NCBI GenBank assembly: GCA_963714255.1
Contig: CAVQNU010000018.1
Span: forward strand, 133,140-197,139
Origin: Rhodovastum sp963714255
Lineage (GTDB): Bacteria; Pseudomonadota; Alphaproteobacteria; Acetobacterales; Acetobacteraceae
Direction of reading: 5' to 3'
DNA length: 64,000 nt
The notes beneath the pieces are model-generated. The model searched no databases. It saw nothing but the letters and a program-made list of their open reading frames with translations, and was not told the DNA's origin. Both the position numbers and the translations under genes were made by a program. Below are positions 8,834 through 16,760 of this stretch, one piece after another. Each line of letters begins with the position of its first letter. The stretch's first letter is position 1.

Positions 8834-9872
8834 ATGCTGCACCGCCGGCTGACAGGTCTCGACCCTCTTGACCACGACGCTGCGTTGATCCGAACCCACG
8901 GCGCGCATTTGCCGACGCTCGATTTCCTCGGGCGGATGCCGGTGCCGTTGCGCGACGATTTTGCGGTCGGCCTGGAGCGTGCCGCCGCCGCGGCTGGCGG
9001 GCGCAGGATCTGCTTGCTGATAAGCAACGAATGGCACGCGCCGTTCGGCGAACTGGCGCGCACCGGCTCGACCGCCGGCTTTCGGCACATGATCCTGTCG
9101 CCCTTCACCCGCGATGTGCTGTCAATTCCCTTCCAGCAGCGGCTGCGCGCGGCCGGCCACGGTGCCGCCCCTGCCATGCCGGTGCATCCGGCGGCGGCCG
9201 CCGCCGGTCTTGTTGATCCGGCCGGTCTGTTCACCGTGTTCGCCGTGATTCCCTGGGTGTTCCCGATCGACCACCGCAAACTCGGCGCGCGCCCGATGCC
9301 GCGACGCTGGGAGGATCTGCTCGATCCGGTGTATCATGACCAGAGCGTCTTTGGTGGCTGGCGACGCCCCAGCGACGGCACCTCTCCCGACTGCAACGAT
9401 TTCCTGCTGCTGACGCTGTATCGCCGCTTCGGCGCCGCCGGCCTGCGTGCCTTCGCTGCCAACACACGCGATCCTGCACAACACCCTGGCCGCCCGCCTG
9501 GCCGGCACCAACAGCGACCAGGGTGGCGCAATCTCCATCCTGCCCCGGCTGCAGGCTGATATCTGCCCGCGCCGCGATCGCACCAGCGTGATCTGGCCGG
9601 AGGATGGCGCGATGACCATGCCGGTCGGCTTCTCGATTGCCGCGGCGCAACACGCAAGGGTGCGGCCGTTGCTCGATTTCATCTGCGGTGATGCCTATGG
9701 CGCCGTGCTTGCACACAATCGCTACCCGTCGGTCTGGGCCAACTTCCCGCAGGGGCTGCCGCCGGGCGCGCGGCTCGACTGGCTCGGCTGGGATTATGCC
9801 CGCACGCACGACATGAGCGAGGAAACCGCGATCGCCACACGCCTGTTCTTCGCCGCCTGGGAGCACACCTGA
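8834..9872 (+). pseudogene. periplasmic-binding-protein-like (ABC substrate-binding) protein, frameshifted
   Basis: The first frame reads FLGRMPVPLRDDFAVGLERA, then FGELARTGSTAGFRHMILSP and FTVFAVIPWVFPIDHRKLGA and PDCNDFLLLTLYRRFG. It shifts near 9468 (AFAANT to AILHNTLAARLAGT) and ends with WPEDGAMTMPVGFSIAAAQH and YPSVWANFPQGLPPGARLDW. The pattern matches a type 2 periplasmic-binding fold like iron(III)/thiamine-binding proteins, but no signal peptide is visible, as in the cytoplasmic relatives encoded beside GTPase and nitroreductase genes. ATG 8834 is the most likely start, although an upstream GTG at 8751 is open. The stop overlaps the GTPase ATG as TGATG, so the two are translationally coupled. 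Confidence 0.55.
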
Positions 9873-10595
9873 TGCGCCTGGTGACGGTTGCAGGACCACC
9901 CTCGGTCGGGAAAACCGCACTGTTCCTTAAGGTCGCGGCACGGCTGCGCGATGATGGCGCGCAGGTCGGCGTGGTGAAGTTCGACGCCCTTTCCACCACC
10001 GACGACGTGGCCTACGCAGCACTCGGTCTGCCGGTACGGGTGGGGCTCTCTGCCGGGCTCCGCCCGGACCATTTCTTCGTCAGCAATATCGACGATTGCG
10101 TTGCCTGGGGAAAGCGCACCGCGCGCGACGTGCTGATCGTCGAGACCGCCGGGCTCTGCAACCGCTGCTCGCCGCACATCCGCGGCGTGCTGGCGATCTG
10201 CGTGGTGGACGACCTCGCCGGCATCCACACGCCGCGCAAGATCGGACCGATGCTTAGGCTGGCCGATGTCGTCGCCATCACCAAGGGCGACATCGTCTCG
10301 CAGGCGGAACGCGAGATGTTCGCCTTCAACGTGCGCCTCGCCGATCGTGCTGATCGACGAGATCGAGAATGCCGAAATCAATCGCCGGCAGGCGCTCAAT
10401 ATGCTTGTCGCCGAAGACAAGATCGTGCTTCGTCAGCTGGAGGACGTCGATGGGGCAATGGCCGCACTTCGTGACCGGCTTCGCCGCGGCGCCCGTATCG
10501 AGGATCCAATCGTCTGGGCACCGCCACAAGACCAGCTTCGGCCAGACCGGTGGCCACCGGCCTATGCAGTTGCCCGCCATACCAGAGTGCTCTAG
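9872..10595 (+). pseudogene. G3E/SIMIBI P-loop GTPase-like protein, frameshifted
   Basis: It opens with MRLVTVAGPPSVGKTALFLK, a Walker A loop at residues 8-15, then VGVVKFDALSTTDD, DVLIVETAGLCNRCSPH (Walker B with a CxxC that could bind metal) and LADVVAITKGDIVSQAER (the NKxD-like base-recognition motif as TKGD). This order is that of the CobW/HypB/UreG metallochaperone GTPases. Near 10345 the frame shifts and continues as SPIVLIDEIENAEINRRQAL and ends at 10595. The tail does not resemble known G3E C-terminal domains, so its role is unclear. Start overlaps the previous stop. Together with the next gene it suggests maturation of a metal- or flavin-dependent activity. Confidence 0.6.
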
Positions 10596-10649
10596 CCGCA
10601 CCCTCTCCGGTGTGACATTCCCGCCCTGTCAATTGAAGACCGCATATCC

Positions 10650-11222
10650 ATGCCTGAAGCGAACGACCTTCCGGACCGACTGTTGTTTCTCCTGCAGCGC
10701 CAGTCCTGCCGAGCGCTCGGCGCACCCGCGCCAGGCGGCGACTTCCTACAACTGATCTTCAAGGCCGCGCTGCGGGTTCCCGACCATCAGCACCTGCACC
10801 CTTACAGCTTCATCGTCGCGACCGGCGACGGGCTCGACCGGCTCGGGGCGATAATGCAGCGCGCGGCAATTGCCGCCGGCAAGCCGGATGATGTCGTGCA
10901 GCGCGCGGTGCGCATGCCAAAGCGCGCACCAATGGTTATCATTGTCGCGGCAACGCCACCGCCACATGACCTGGTGCCAGTGTTCGACCAGCAACTGACC
11001 GCCGGGTGCGCGGTGATGGCCATGCAGATGGCCGCCCAGGCGCTCGGTTTCGGCGGCATCTGGAAGTCCGGCTGGTTCATGTATGATCGTGGTCTGCACC
11101 GCGAACTCGGCCTTGCCGAACAGGACCAAATCGTGGGGTTTCTCTATCTGGGAACACCGCAGTGCGCGCTTCCCGCGCCACCCCAAACTGAAAACGTGGA
11201 CAGCTATGTTCGCGCGCTTTGA
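10650..11222 (+). CDS. YdjA-like nitroreductase family FMN protein
   Basis: A 190-residue intact protein, the usual length for the small YdjA subgroup. It carries LQRQSCRALGAPAPGGDFLQ, LRVPDHQHLHPYSFIV (FMN phosphate and the P-x-x-H-x-x-x-P-W/Y-x-F signature), QQLTAGCAVMAMQMAAQALG and FGGIWKSG, and closes with QDQIVGFLYLGTP, matching E. coli YdjA almost motif for motif. These enzymes use NAD(P)H to reduce nitro or other electron-poor groups and work as dimers with active sites at the interface. It follows the GTPase gene by 55 bp and is the only gene of this run without a frameshift, which argues that the locus may still be used. Confidence 0.85.
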   Translation: MPEANDLPDRLLFLLQRQSCRALGAPAPGGDFLQLIFKAALRVPDHQHLHPYSFIVATGDGLDRLGAIMQRAAIAAGKPDDVVQRAVRMPKRAPMVIIVAATPPPHDLVPVFDQQLTAGCAVMAMQMAAQALGFGGIWKSGWFMYDRGLHRELGLAEQDQIVGFLYLGTPQCALPAPPQTENVDSYVRAL

Positions 11223-12050
11223 GCGGTTGCCGTGTTGCAAGAAGCGGGCGGCGCGTCCTGCGCTGCCCGCACAGATGCAGGGTATGCCTACGTTCTGATG
11301 AGTTGCGCCGGATAATCCCGTTTCACCCTTGCCGCTGCGCACGGCCCGCTGGTCCCACGATATTTGGCCGTCGGGATCTTATCACGGCGCCCCGTATTGA
11401 CCTTGCGGGACATAATTCGCGCGATCTCGCAAATGCGGCCGTTCCGCAGGCCAATCACAACCGTTGGTCTATCCGCGTGCCAACGCTGTCTGCGACGATG
11501 CATTGATCTCGCGGTCATTTCGGGGAGCGGCGGAGTCACGCCGTGCCGGACTCTCCCCAGGAGCATCGCCGGGAGAATGTGGAGCCGACATGACCCAGTC
11601 CGTCACCATTTTCGCCCAGAGTTGGTTATTGTAAGTCGACATGTGACATCTCCGCAGTCGCCTGGATGGCCTTGGGTTGACGATGAAAGTTTGTTCCGCT
11701 ATTAAGGCGGGTCTGAGGCATATCTTGGGAATGTTCGCCACAAGTATACGAAGCTTGTCTGCGCGGTGTTGAGGCACGCGTCCCTGTGCCGCATGGTTGG
11801 CAACGACCATGGTCTTGCGGCCTGGCGCTGTTGCCACCCCGGCGGACGGGGGCGTCGGCTACCCGCCTGCCGAGCGGTGGATCCGCTGGGCGTAGCCTGC
11901 GCCTACGCCACATCGAGGCCGTCGCCGGCCCGACCGCCTCTCCCCAATGCTCCCGCTCCCTGTGAACAGCGCCATTCCCCCGAGAAATTGCGCCACCCAA
12001 CAGACCGTGTGCGTTTCTGCACGACGCCCCGATCAGGCCATTCGCAATCA
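11223..12050. other. intergenic stretch without a recognisable gene
   Basis: About 830 bp between the nitroreductase and the efflux pump stop codons. ORFs of 70-140 codons exist in several frames, but none shows a ribosome binding site, a known motif or plausible protein composition. The composition here is somewhat less GC-rich than its surroundings around 11.4-11.8 kb, which would fit an old insertion remnant, but I cannot name it. Confidence 0.4.
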
Positions 12051-13610
12051 TCAATGCGCCCCCGCAGCCACGCCGCCAGCGGACCGGCGCATCAGCAACG
12101 CCGCCAGCACGGCCAGCAGCAACACCGCACCCATGACGAAGAACGTGTCGGCATAAGCGAGAAAGTATGACTGGGCGCGCACGACCCGCCCCACCGCAAC
12201 CACCGCGTCGTGCCAGGCGGCCGCCGGGTCGCTGAGACCGGTTGCGAGGAAGCGCTCCTGCAACGCCGCCAGCCTGGCCTGCGTCGCCGGATCAAACAGC
12301 GAGACATGCGCGGTCAGCACGCTCGAATGGTATTGCTCGCGCCGGGTCAGTAGCGTCTGCAGCGCCGCGATCCCGATCGCGCCGCCAAGGTTGCGGGCCA
12401 TGTTAAAGATCGCCGAGGCGGACGGCGCGGCGGACGCCTCGATGCCGGCGGTGGCAAGTGCGGTGAGCGGGGTCAGTACCAGCGCCTGGCCCAGCGCACG
12501 GACGATGTTGGGCAGCAACAGCTGCGGGCCGGCATAATCGGACGAGAGACCGGTGTTGAGAAAGCAACTCGTCGCGAACAATGCCATCCCGAGCGCCACC
12601 AGCAACCGCGCGTCGATGCGTCGCATCAGGAGCGGAATCAGCGGAATGAGCACGAGCTGCGGTATGCCGGTCCAGGCCAGCACGGCGCCGACCTGCTCGG
12701 CATTGTAGCCCTGCATCTGCGACAAATAGAGCGGCAGCAGGAACACCGACCCGTACAACCCGATGCCCAGAATGAATGCGCCGAGCGTGCCGAGCCCGAA
12801 ATTGCGCCGCCGCAGCAGCCGCAGGTCCAGCAGCGGCCGCGCGGCGGCAAGTTCGATCCACACGAACAGCACAAGCGCCACCGCCGACACCACGCTGAGG
12901 CGGACAATGAACGGCGAGCCGAACCAGTCGTCCTTGTTGCCTTCCTCCAGCACCGTTTGCAGCGTGGCCAGGCCGAGCGAGAGCAGGGCGATGCCGGCCC
13001 AATCGCCGTGCCGGAGCAGGCCAAGCCGCATCGGCGCCCGCGGCAGCGTCGGCCACAGGCCGGCAAGCATGAACAGCCCCGGCACGATGTTGACGTAGAA
13101 AATGTACTGCCAGCCATAGGTTTCGGTCAGGTAGCCGCCGATGGTCGGGCCGATCGCGGGCGCGAAGGTGGCCGACAGCGCGAACAGCGCGAGCCCGATC
13201 GGCCGCTGCGCGACCGGCAGGGCGGTCAGGGTCAGCGTGAAGGCCAGCGGGATCAGCGTGCCGCCGAAGAACCCCTGCATGGCCCGCAGCACGATCATCT
13301 GCGACAGGTCCTGGGCAAAGGCGCAGACCACGGACAGCACCAGGAACAGCACGGCGTTGCCCAGCAGATAGCGGCGCAGCGAGAATACGCTGGTCATGAA
13401 GCCGGTTAGCGGGATGACAATGATTTCCGCCACCAGGTAGGCGGTGGAGATCCAGCCGCCATCGTCGAGGCCGGCGCCGATCGCGCCCTGGATATCGGGC
13501 AGCGAGGCGTTGGTAATCTGAATGTTCAGGACTGCCATGAAGGCGCCGATGATGCTGGCGCCAACCATGATCCAGGCCCGGGCGTCGGCCCGCCCGGTCG
13601 CTGCGGTCAT
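12051..13610 (-). CDS. emrB: DHA2-family drug:H+ antiporter (EmrB-like)
   Basis: A 519-residue, 14-helix MFS transporter. Motif DxxxVNIALP appears as MAVLNIQITNASLPDIQGAI at residues 25-44, followed by WISTAYLVAEIIVIPLTGF, the LRRYLLG loop of motif A, and RAMQGFFGGTLIPLAF (motif C-like region with RxxQGxGG). The length and motifs fit EmrB/QacA pumps of the DHA2 group. It overlaps the upstream membrane fusion gene by 4 bp (ATGA), so both are one operon, divergent from a TetR gene. EmrB works with the periplasmic adaptor EmrA and an outer membrane TolC to expel hydrophobic compounds. Substrate unknown. Confidence 0.9.
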   Translation of the reverse strand: MTAATGRADARAWIMVGASIIGAFMAVLNIQITNASLPDIQGAIGAGLDDGGWISTAYLVAEIIVIPLTGFMTSVFSLRRYLLGNAVLFLVLSVVCAFAQDLSQMIVLRAMQGFFGGTLIPLAFTLTLTALPVAQRPIGLALFALSATFAPAIGPTIGGYLTETYGWQYIFYVNIVPGLFMLAGLWPTLPRAPMRLGLLRHGDWAGIALLSLGLATLQTVLEEGNKDDWFGSPFIVRLSVVSAVALVLFVWIELAAARPLLDLRLLRRRNFGLGTLGAFILGIGLYGSVFLLPLYLSQMQGYNAEQVGAVLAWTGIPQLVLIPLIPLLMRRIDARLLVALGMALFATSCFLNTGLSSDYAGPQLLLPNIVRALGQALVLTPLTALATAGIEASAAPSASAIFNMARNLGGAIGIAALQTLLTRREQYHSSVLTAHVSLFDPATQARLAALQERFLATGLSDPAAAWHDAVVAVGRVVRAQSYFLAYADTFFVMGAVLLLAVLAALLMRRSAGGVAAGAH

Positions 13611-14716
13611 GACGCCGCCCCCGCCTTGGTATCGACGGTGGGCTCGACCGACATGCCCGGACGCAGGATGTCATGGTCGCGGATCTGCGGATCAAGCACG
13701 ATCTTCACCGGAATCCGCTGCACGATCTTGGTGAAGTTGCCGGTGGCGTTGTCGGGCGGCAACAGCGCGAACTGCAGGCCGGTCGCCGGTGCCACGCTGT
13801 CTACCCGGCCGGTGACGGTCATGTTCGGGAACGTATCGACACTGATCCGCACCCTTTGGCCGGGACGCACCCTCGTCAGCTGAGTCTCCTTGAAGTTGGC
13901 GACGACATAAACGCCGTCGAGCGGCACCAGCGCCATCAGCTGGGAGCCGGCCTGCACATACTGGCCAACACGCAGCGACCGCGCGCCGACCACGCCGTCA
14001 ATCGGCGCGGTGATGGTGGTGTAGCCGAGATTGAGCCGTGCCTGCTGCTGCACGGCCATCGCGCGGTCGAGCTGTGCCGCGGCCTTGGCGCGGGTTGCAT
14101 TCAGCACCTCCACCTGCTGCCGCGCGGCGGTCAGCCCCGCCTGCGCCTGGCTCAGGGCGGCGCCGCGTTGCAGCAGCAGCGATGCGGTTTGCTGCGCCTG
14201 CTGCACACTGCCGTCGCCGTTGCGCGCCAGTGCCGCGTAACGCGCCTGGTCCTGGCGGGCGAAGGTCAGCGCCGCCTCGGCCGCCGCGACCTGGCTGCCG
14301 GCCTGGGTGATCGCGGATTGTTGAAGCCTCAGCTGAGCGTCGATGCTGGCGATCTCGGTCTCGGCGGTCTGACGGTCGGCCTCGGCCTGGCGCAGCGCGG
14401 TCTGGAAGTCGCGGTCGTCGATCTGGGCCAGCACCTGGCCGGCCCTGACCTTCTGGTTGTCGCTCACCAGCACCTCGGCGATGTAGCCGGAGACGCGCGG
14501 CGCGATGATGGTGCTGTCAGCCTGGACGTAGGCGTCGTCGGTGGAGACGAGGAAGCGGCCGGTGCGCCAGTAATCGATGCCGAACTGCGCCGTCGCGGCG
14601 GTGCCGAGCACGGCAATCGCGCCAAGCAGCGCCTGGCGCAGCCGCCGGCGGCGAGGCCGTGCCGCGATCCGCGGCCCGCTGACGGCGGGAGAAAATTCGC
14701 TGACCGTCTCCATCAT
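13607..14716 (-). CDS. emrA: HlyD/EmrA-type membrane fusion protein
   Basis: From the double ATG at 14716, preceded on the minus strand by AGGAGACAGG, the product is 369 residues. One N-terminal membrane anchor (LLGAIAVLGTAATAQFGIDY) is followed by VSTDDAYVQADSTIIAPRVS and GYIAEVLVSDNQKVRAGQVL, the biotinyl-lipoyl half motif, a long alpha-helical hairpin rich in Ala/Gln, then LGYTTITAPIDGVVGARSLR (second half motif) and a beta-barrel ending in FTKIVQRIPVKI. This is the standard EmrA layout. The ORF could be extended to 14821, but that would run over the likely operator and lacks conservation. Regulated presumably by the divergent TetR protein. Confidence 0.9.
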   Translation of the reverse strand: MMETVSEFSPAVSGPRIAARPRRRRLRQALLGAIAVLGTAATAQFGIDYWRTGRFLVSTDDAYVQADSTIIAPRVSGYIAEVLVSDNQKVRAGQVLAQIDDRDFQTALRQAEADRQTAETEIASIDAQLRLQQSAITQAGSQVAAAEAALTFARQDQARYAALARNGDGSVQQAQQTASLLLQRGAALSQAQAGLTAARQQVEVLNATRAKAAAQLDRAMAVQQQARLNLGYTTITAPIDGVVGARSLRVGQYVQAGSQLMALVPLDGVYVVANFKETQLTRVRPGQRVRISVDTFPNMTVTGRVDSVAPATGLQFALLPPDNATGNFTKIVQRIPVKIVLDPQIRDHDILRPGMSVEPTVDTKAGAAS

Positions 14717-14739
14717 CCTGTCTCCTATCCCCTGTTTTT

Positions 14740-14756
14740 CGCTACACGCCGTAGCG
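14740..14756. promoter_or_regulatory. candidate TetR operator
   Basis: CGCTACACGCCGTAGCG, an inverted repeat of two CGCTAC half-sites with a 5-bp spacer, lies 24 bp upstream of the emrA ATG in the gap between emrA and the tetR gene. A further TGTAGCG half-site sits at 14823. Location and form suit autoregulation and control of the pump genes by the TetR protein. No experiment supports it. Confidence 0.55.
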
Positions 14757-14893
14757 CTTGCCCCGGCGTATAACGGAGCGAAAGAAGGCGTGTGAAGCTG
14801 CCGCTGCGAGATAGGAGACATGCTGTAGCGGAATGCGCGGCCGGCTTGGCCTTGCGTTAATATTCGGCCGTCACTTCGGGATGGAATGCACCG

Positions 14894-15502
14894 ATGAGCG
14901 GCATGACGTCAGCCCAGGCCCGGCCGGCCGGCCGGCCCCGTTGCGATGCCACGCATCGGGCGGTGCTGCGCGCCGCCTACGAGCTGCTGGCCGAGGGCGG
15001 GTTGCGTCAGTTCACCATCGAGGGTGTCGCCGCCCGTTCGGGCGTTGCCCGCACCACGATCTACCGTTGGTGGCCGAGCAAAGGCGCGCTGGCGATGGAA
15101 GGGTTCCTCGCCGCGACCGCCGCCGAGATCAGCTTTCCTTTCACCCGTTCCGCCATTGCCGACCTCAAGGCCCATCTGCAACGCTGCGCCAAACTCCTGC
15201 GTGGCGCGCCGGGGCGGATCATGGCCGGCATCGTCGCCGAAGGGCAGAGCGACCCGGAAACGCTGGCCGCCTTCACCGAGCACTATCTCGAGCCGCGCCG
15301 GCGCGAGGCCCGGGCACTCCTGCAGCGCGGTGTGGACAGCGGCGAGTTGCGGCCGGACCTCGACATCGCCGTCGTCCAGTCCGCGCTTTACGCCCCGCTC
15401 CACCTGCGCCACCTGCTGCACGAGCCGGTGGACGAAGACTGGATCGACCGGCTTGCCGATTCGGTTTTGCAGGGCTGCGCCGTGCCGGGACCGCCCCTCT
15501 GA
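14894..15502 (+). CDS. TetR/AcrR-family transcriptional regulator
   Basis: A 202-residue regulator. The N-terminal helix-turn-helix reads FTIEGVAARSGVARTTIYRW followed by WPSKGALA, the TetR signature, at about residues 40-68. The C-terminal half is helical and of the TetR_C_11/C_16 kind (IMAGIVAEGQSDPETLAAFT, YLEPRRREARALLQRGVDSG), a ligand-binding and dimer domain. It is divergent from emrA with about 180 bp between the starts, including a 17-bp inverted repeat. The context makes it the local repressor of the efflux pump. Start could be the ATG at 14894 or that at 14903; the difference is three residues. Confidence 0.88.
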   Translation: MSGMTSAQARPAGRPRCDATHRAVLRAAYELLAEGGLRQFTIEGVAARSGVARTTIYRWWPSKGALAMEGFLAATAAEISFPFTRSAIADLKAHLQRCAKLLRGAPGRIMAGIVAEGQSDPETLAAFTEHYLEPRRREARALLQRGVDSGELRPDLDIAVVQSALYAPLHLRHLLHEPVDEDWIDRLADSVLQGCAVPGPPL

Positions 15503-15853
15503 ACCGCACCCGTGCACGGCCATACGGCTGTTCGCAACGCTTATCGAGCGTGCAGGTTCCATCGTGGGCGGCGGGCACCTTCGGCGACGCTGCGCGGCGC
15601 CACGGCGTGGTGTTGTCGCACCAGGGACCGTGGCTGACGCTGCAGCGGCAACCATCCTTCCGCCTGGACCTGCGCCTGCCAACCCCGAGCGCGCCGCGAC
15701 GGTTCGGGATGGCGGCAGGCTATTGCGCGAGGTCCTGGACAGCCGGGAGGCGGCGTTTTCCTCGACGCCGATTTCTGACCAGTGCGCGGTTGGCGCGACC
15801 TGACCGATGCGCGCCCGCTTCCGCCACATATAAATCCATGGTACCCGCGACGT
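15503..15853. other. intergenic stretch, nothing recognised
   Basis: About 350 bp between the TetR stop and a small hypothetical gene. Open frames cross it, but none has a credible start or motif. A TATAAAT-like hexamer at 15831-15837 could be the -10 box of the next gene. Confidence 0.35.
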
Positions 15854-16324
15854 ATGAGCACGACATCGGACGGCAACACCTACTTCTATGTCTGTTTTGG
15901 CGACGCGGACCTGAAGTTCGGCGTCCCGACCGCAATGGCGCAGAAAATCGCCGAGTCGACCCGGAGCAGCGTCAAGAAGGCCAAGATTAGCCTTGCGTCC
16001 GCTCTTGAGAATAGCGAGAAGGCCATTGTCGACGCGTTCCGTAAGCAACTCCACCGGAACCCGAAGGCGAGCAAGAAGATTGCGCCGGTCATCATTTCGT
16101 GCTGCCTGCTATCTAAAGCGGCTCTGGAGAATCCGGATGCCCAAGGGTTTATTCTGGAGATCTCTCACGGCACGCTCCCGTCATGGTCAACGAATGCGCA
16201 TGAATCCGATTCGGACGGCGCACCCGGGAGCGTGCTGAAAACGTACGGCCACTATAGGGCCATGGCGGGAAGAGACGACATCGATGCCTTCGTCGCCTCG
16301 CGCCGTACTGAAGCCATGGAATAA
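15854..16324 (+). CDS. hypothetical protein
   Basis: A 156-residue soluble protein beginning MSTTSDGNTYFYVCFGDADL. No signal peptide, no membrane segment and no motif I know. Lower GC and a more even codon use than neighbours (many AAG, ATT, TCT codons), which hints at recent acquisition. The ATG at 15854 has no clear ribosome binding site but sits 17 bp after a TATAAAT-like element, so a nearly leaderless message is possible. It ends 46 bp before the transposase remnant, so it may be cargo or a bystander of a former mobile element. Confidence 0.5.
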   Translation: MSTTSDGNTYFYVCFGDADLKFGVPTAMAQKIAESTRSSVKKAKISLASALENSEKAIVDAFRKQLHRNPKASKKIAPVIISCCLLSKAALENPDAQGFILEISHGTLPSWSTNAHESDSDGAPGSVLKTYGHYRAMAGRDDIDAFVASRRTEAME

Positions 16325-16369
16325 GAGGGGCGAGCACAGTGCCGCCCCGCCTTCGCTCACGCGTGCGCC

Positions 16370-16703
16370 ACGGGCACCTCCTGCAGAACACGGCGCCGAC
16401 CTGCCGGCCCCTCGCGGTGATGCGCTCCGCGCGTGGCGCGCGGGCGTGTCTGCCCTCGCCCACCCATTCCTCGGCGGGCCTGGTTTGTCCGTCGGTACCG
16501 GTGACATAGACAGTACCACGAAAGCGGATGGCGTAGGCGAAACCCGACCCGGCCCGGAAGGCGAACACCCGCTGAGCCGCCGGTGCTGAGCCGCCGGTGC
16601 TGCGCCGCCGGTCCACCCGCGCCGTCGCCTGCCTGGTGGCGGAGCCTCTGGGCTGCCCGCGAGCGTGGCCGATCATTGCAACCGCCAGCGACGCAGCCGC
16701 CAT
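16370..16703 (-). pseudogene. decayed, internally deleted IS4-family transposase remnant
   Basis: Minus-strand translation gives AASLAVAMIGHARGQPRGSA and ...ARVDR, then with a large internal deletion GSGFAYAIRFRGTVYVTGTD, GQTRPAEEWVGEGRHARAPR and QVGAVF. Each piece lines up with the intact transposase at 44860 (GASLAVAMIGQALAQARG, LGFGYVIRFRGNIHVTDASG, ETRTAAEWVGKSARARKLRA). The catalytic DWTDF and ADRGF segments between the pieces and the whole C-terminus are gone. It therefore derives from a relative of the IS at 44.8 kb, not from a copy of the same element, since identity is moderate. It sits just downstream of nifA. Confidence 0.75.
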
Positions 16704-16760
16704 CTCGGGAGCGCGGGGACGGGGCGGCGCCCGGCGTTTTGCCGCGGTTCGGCGCCCCAG

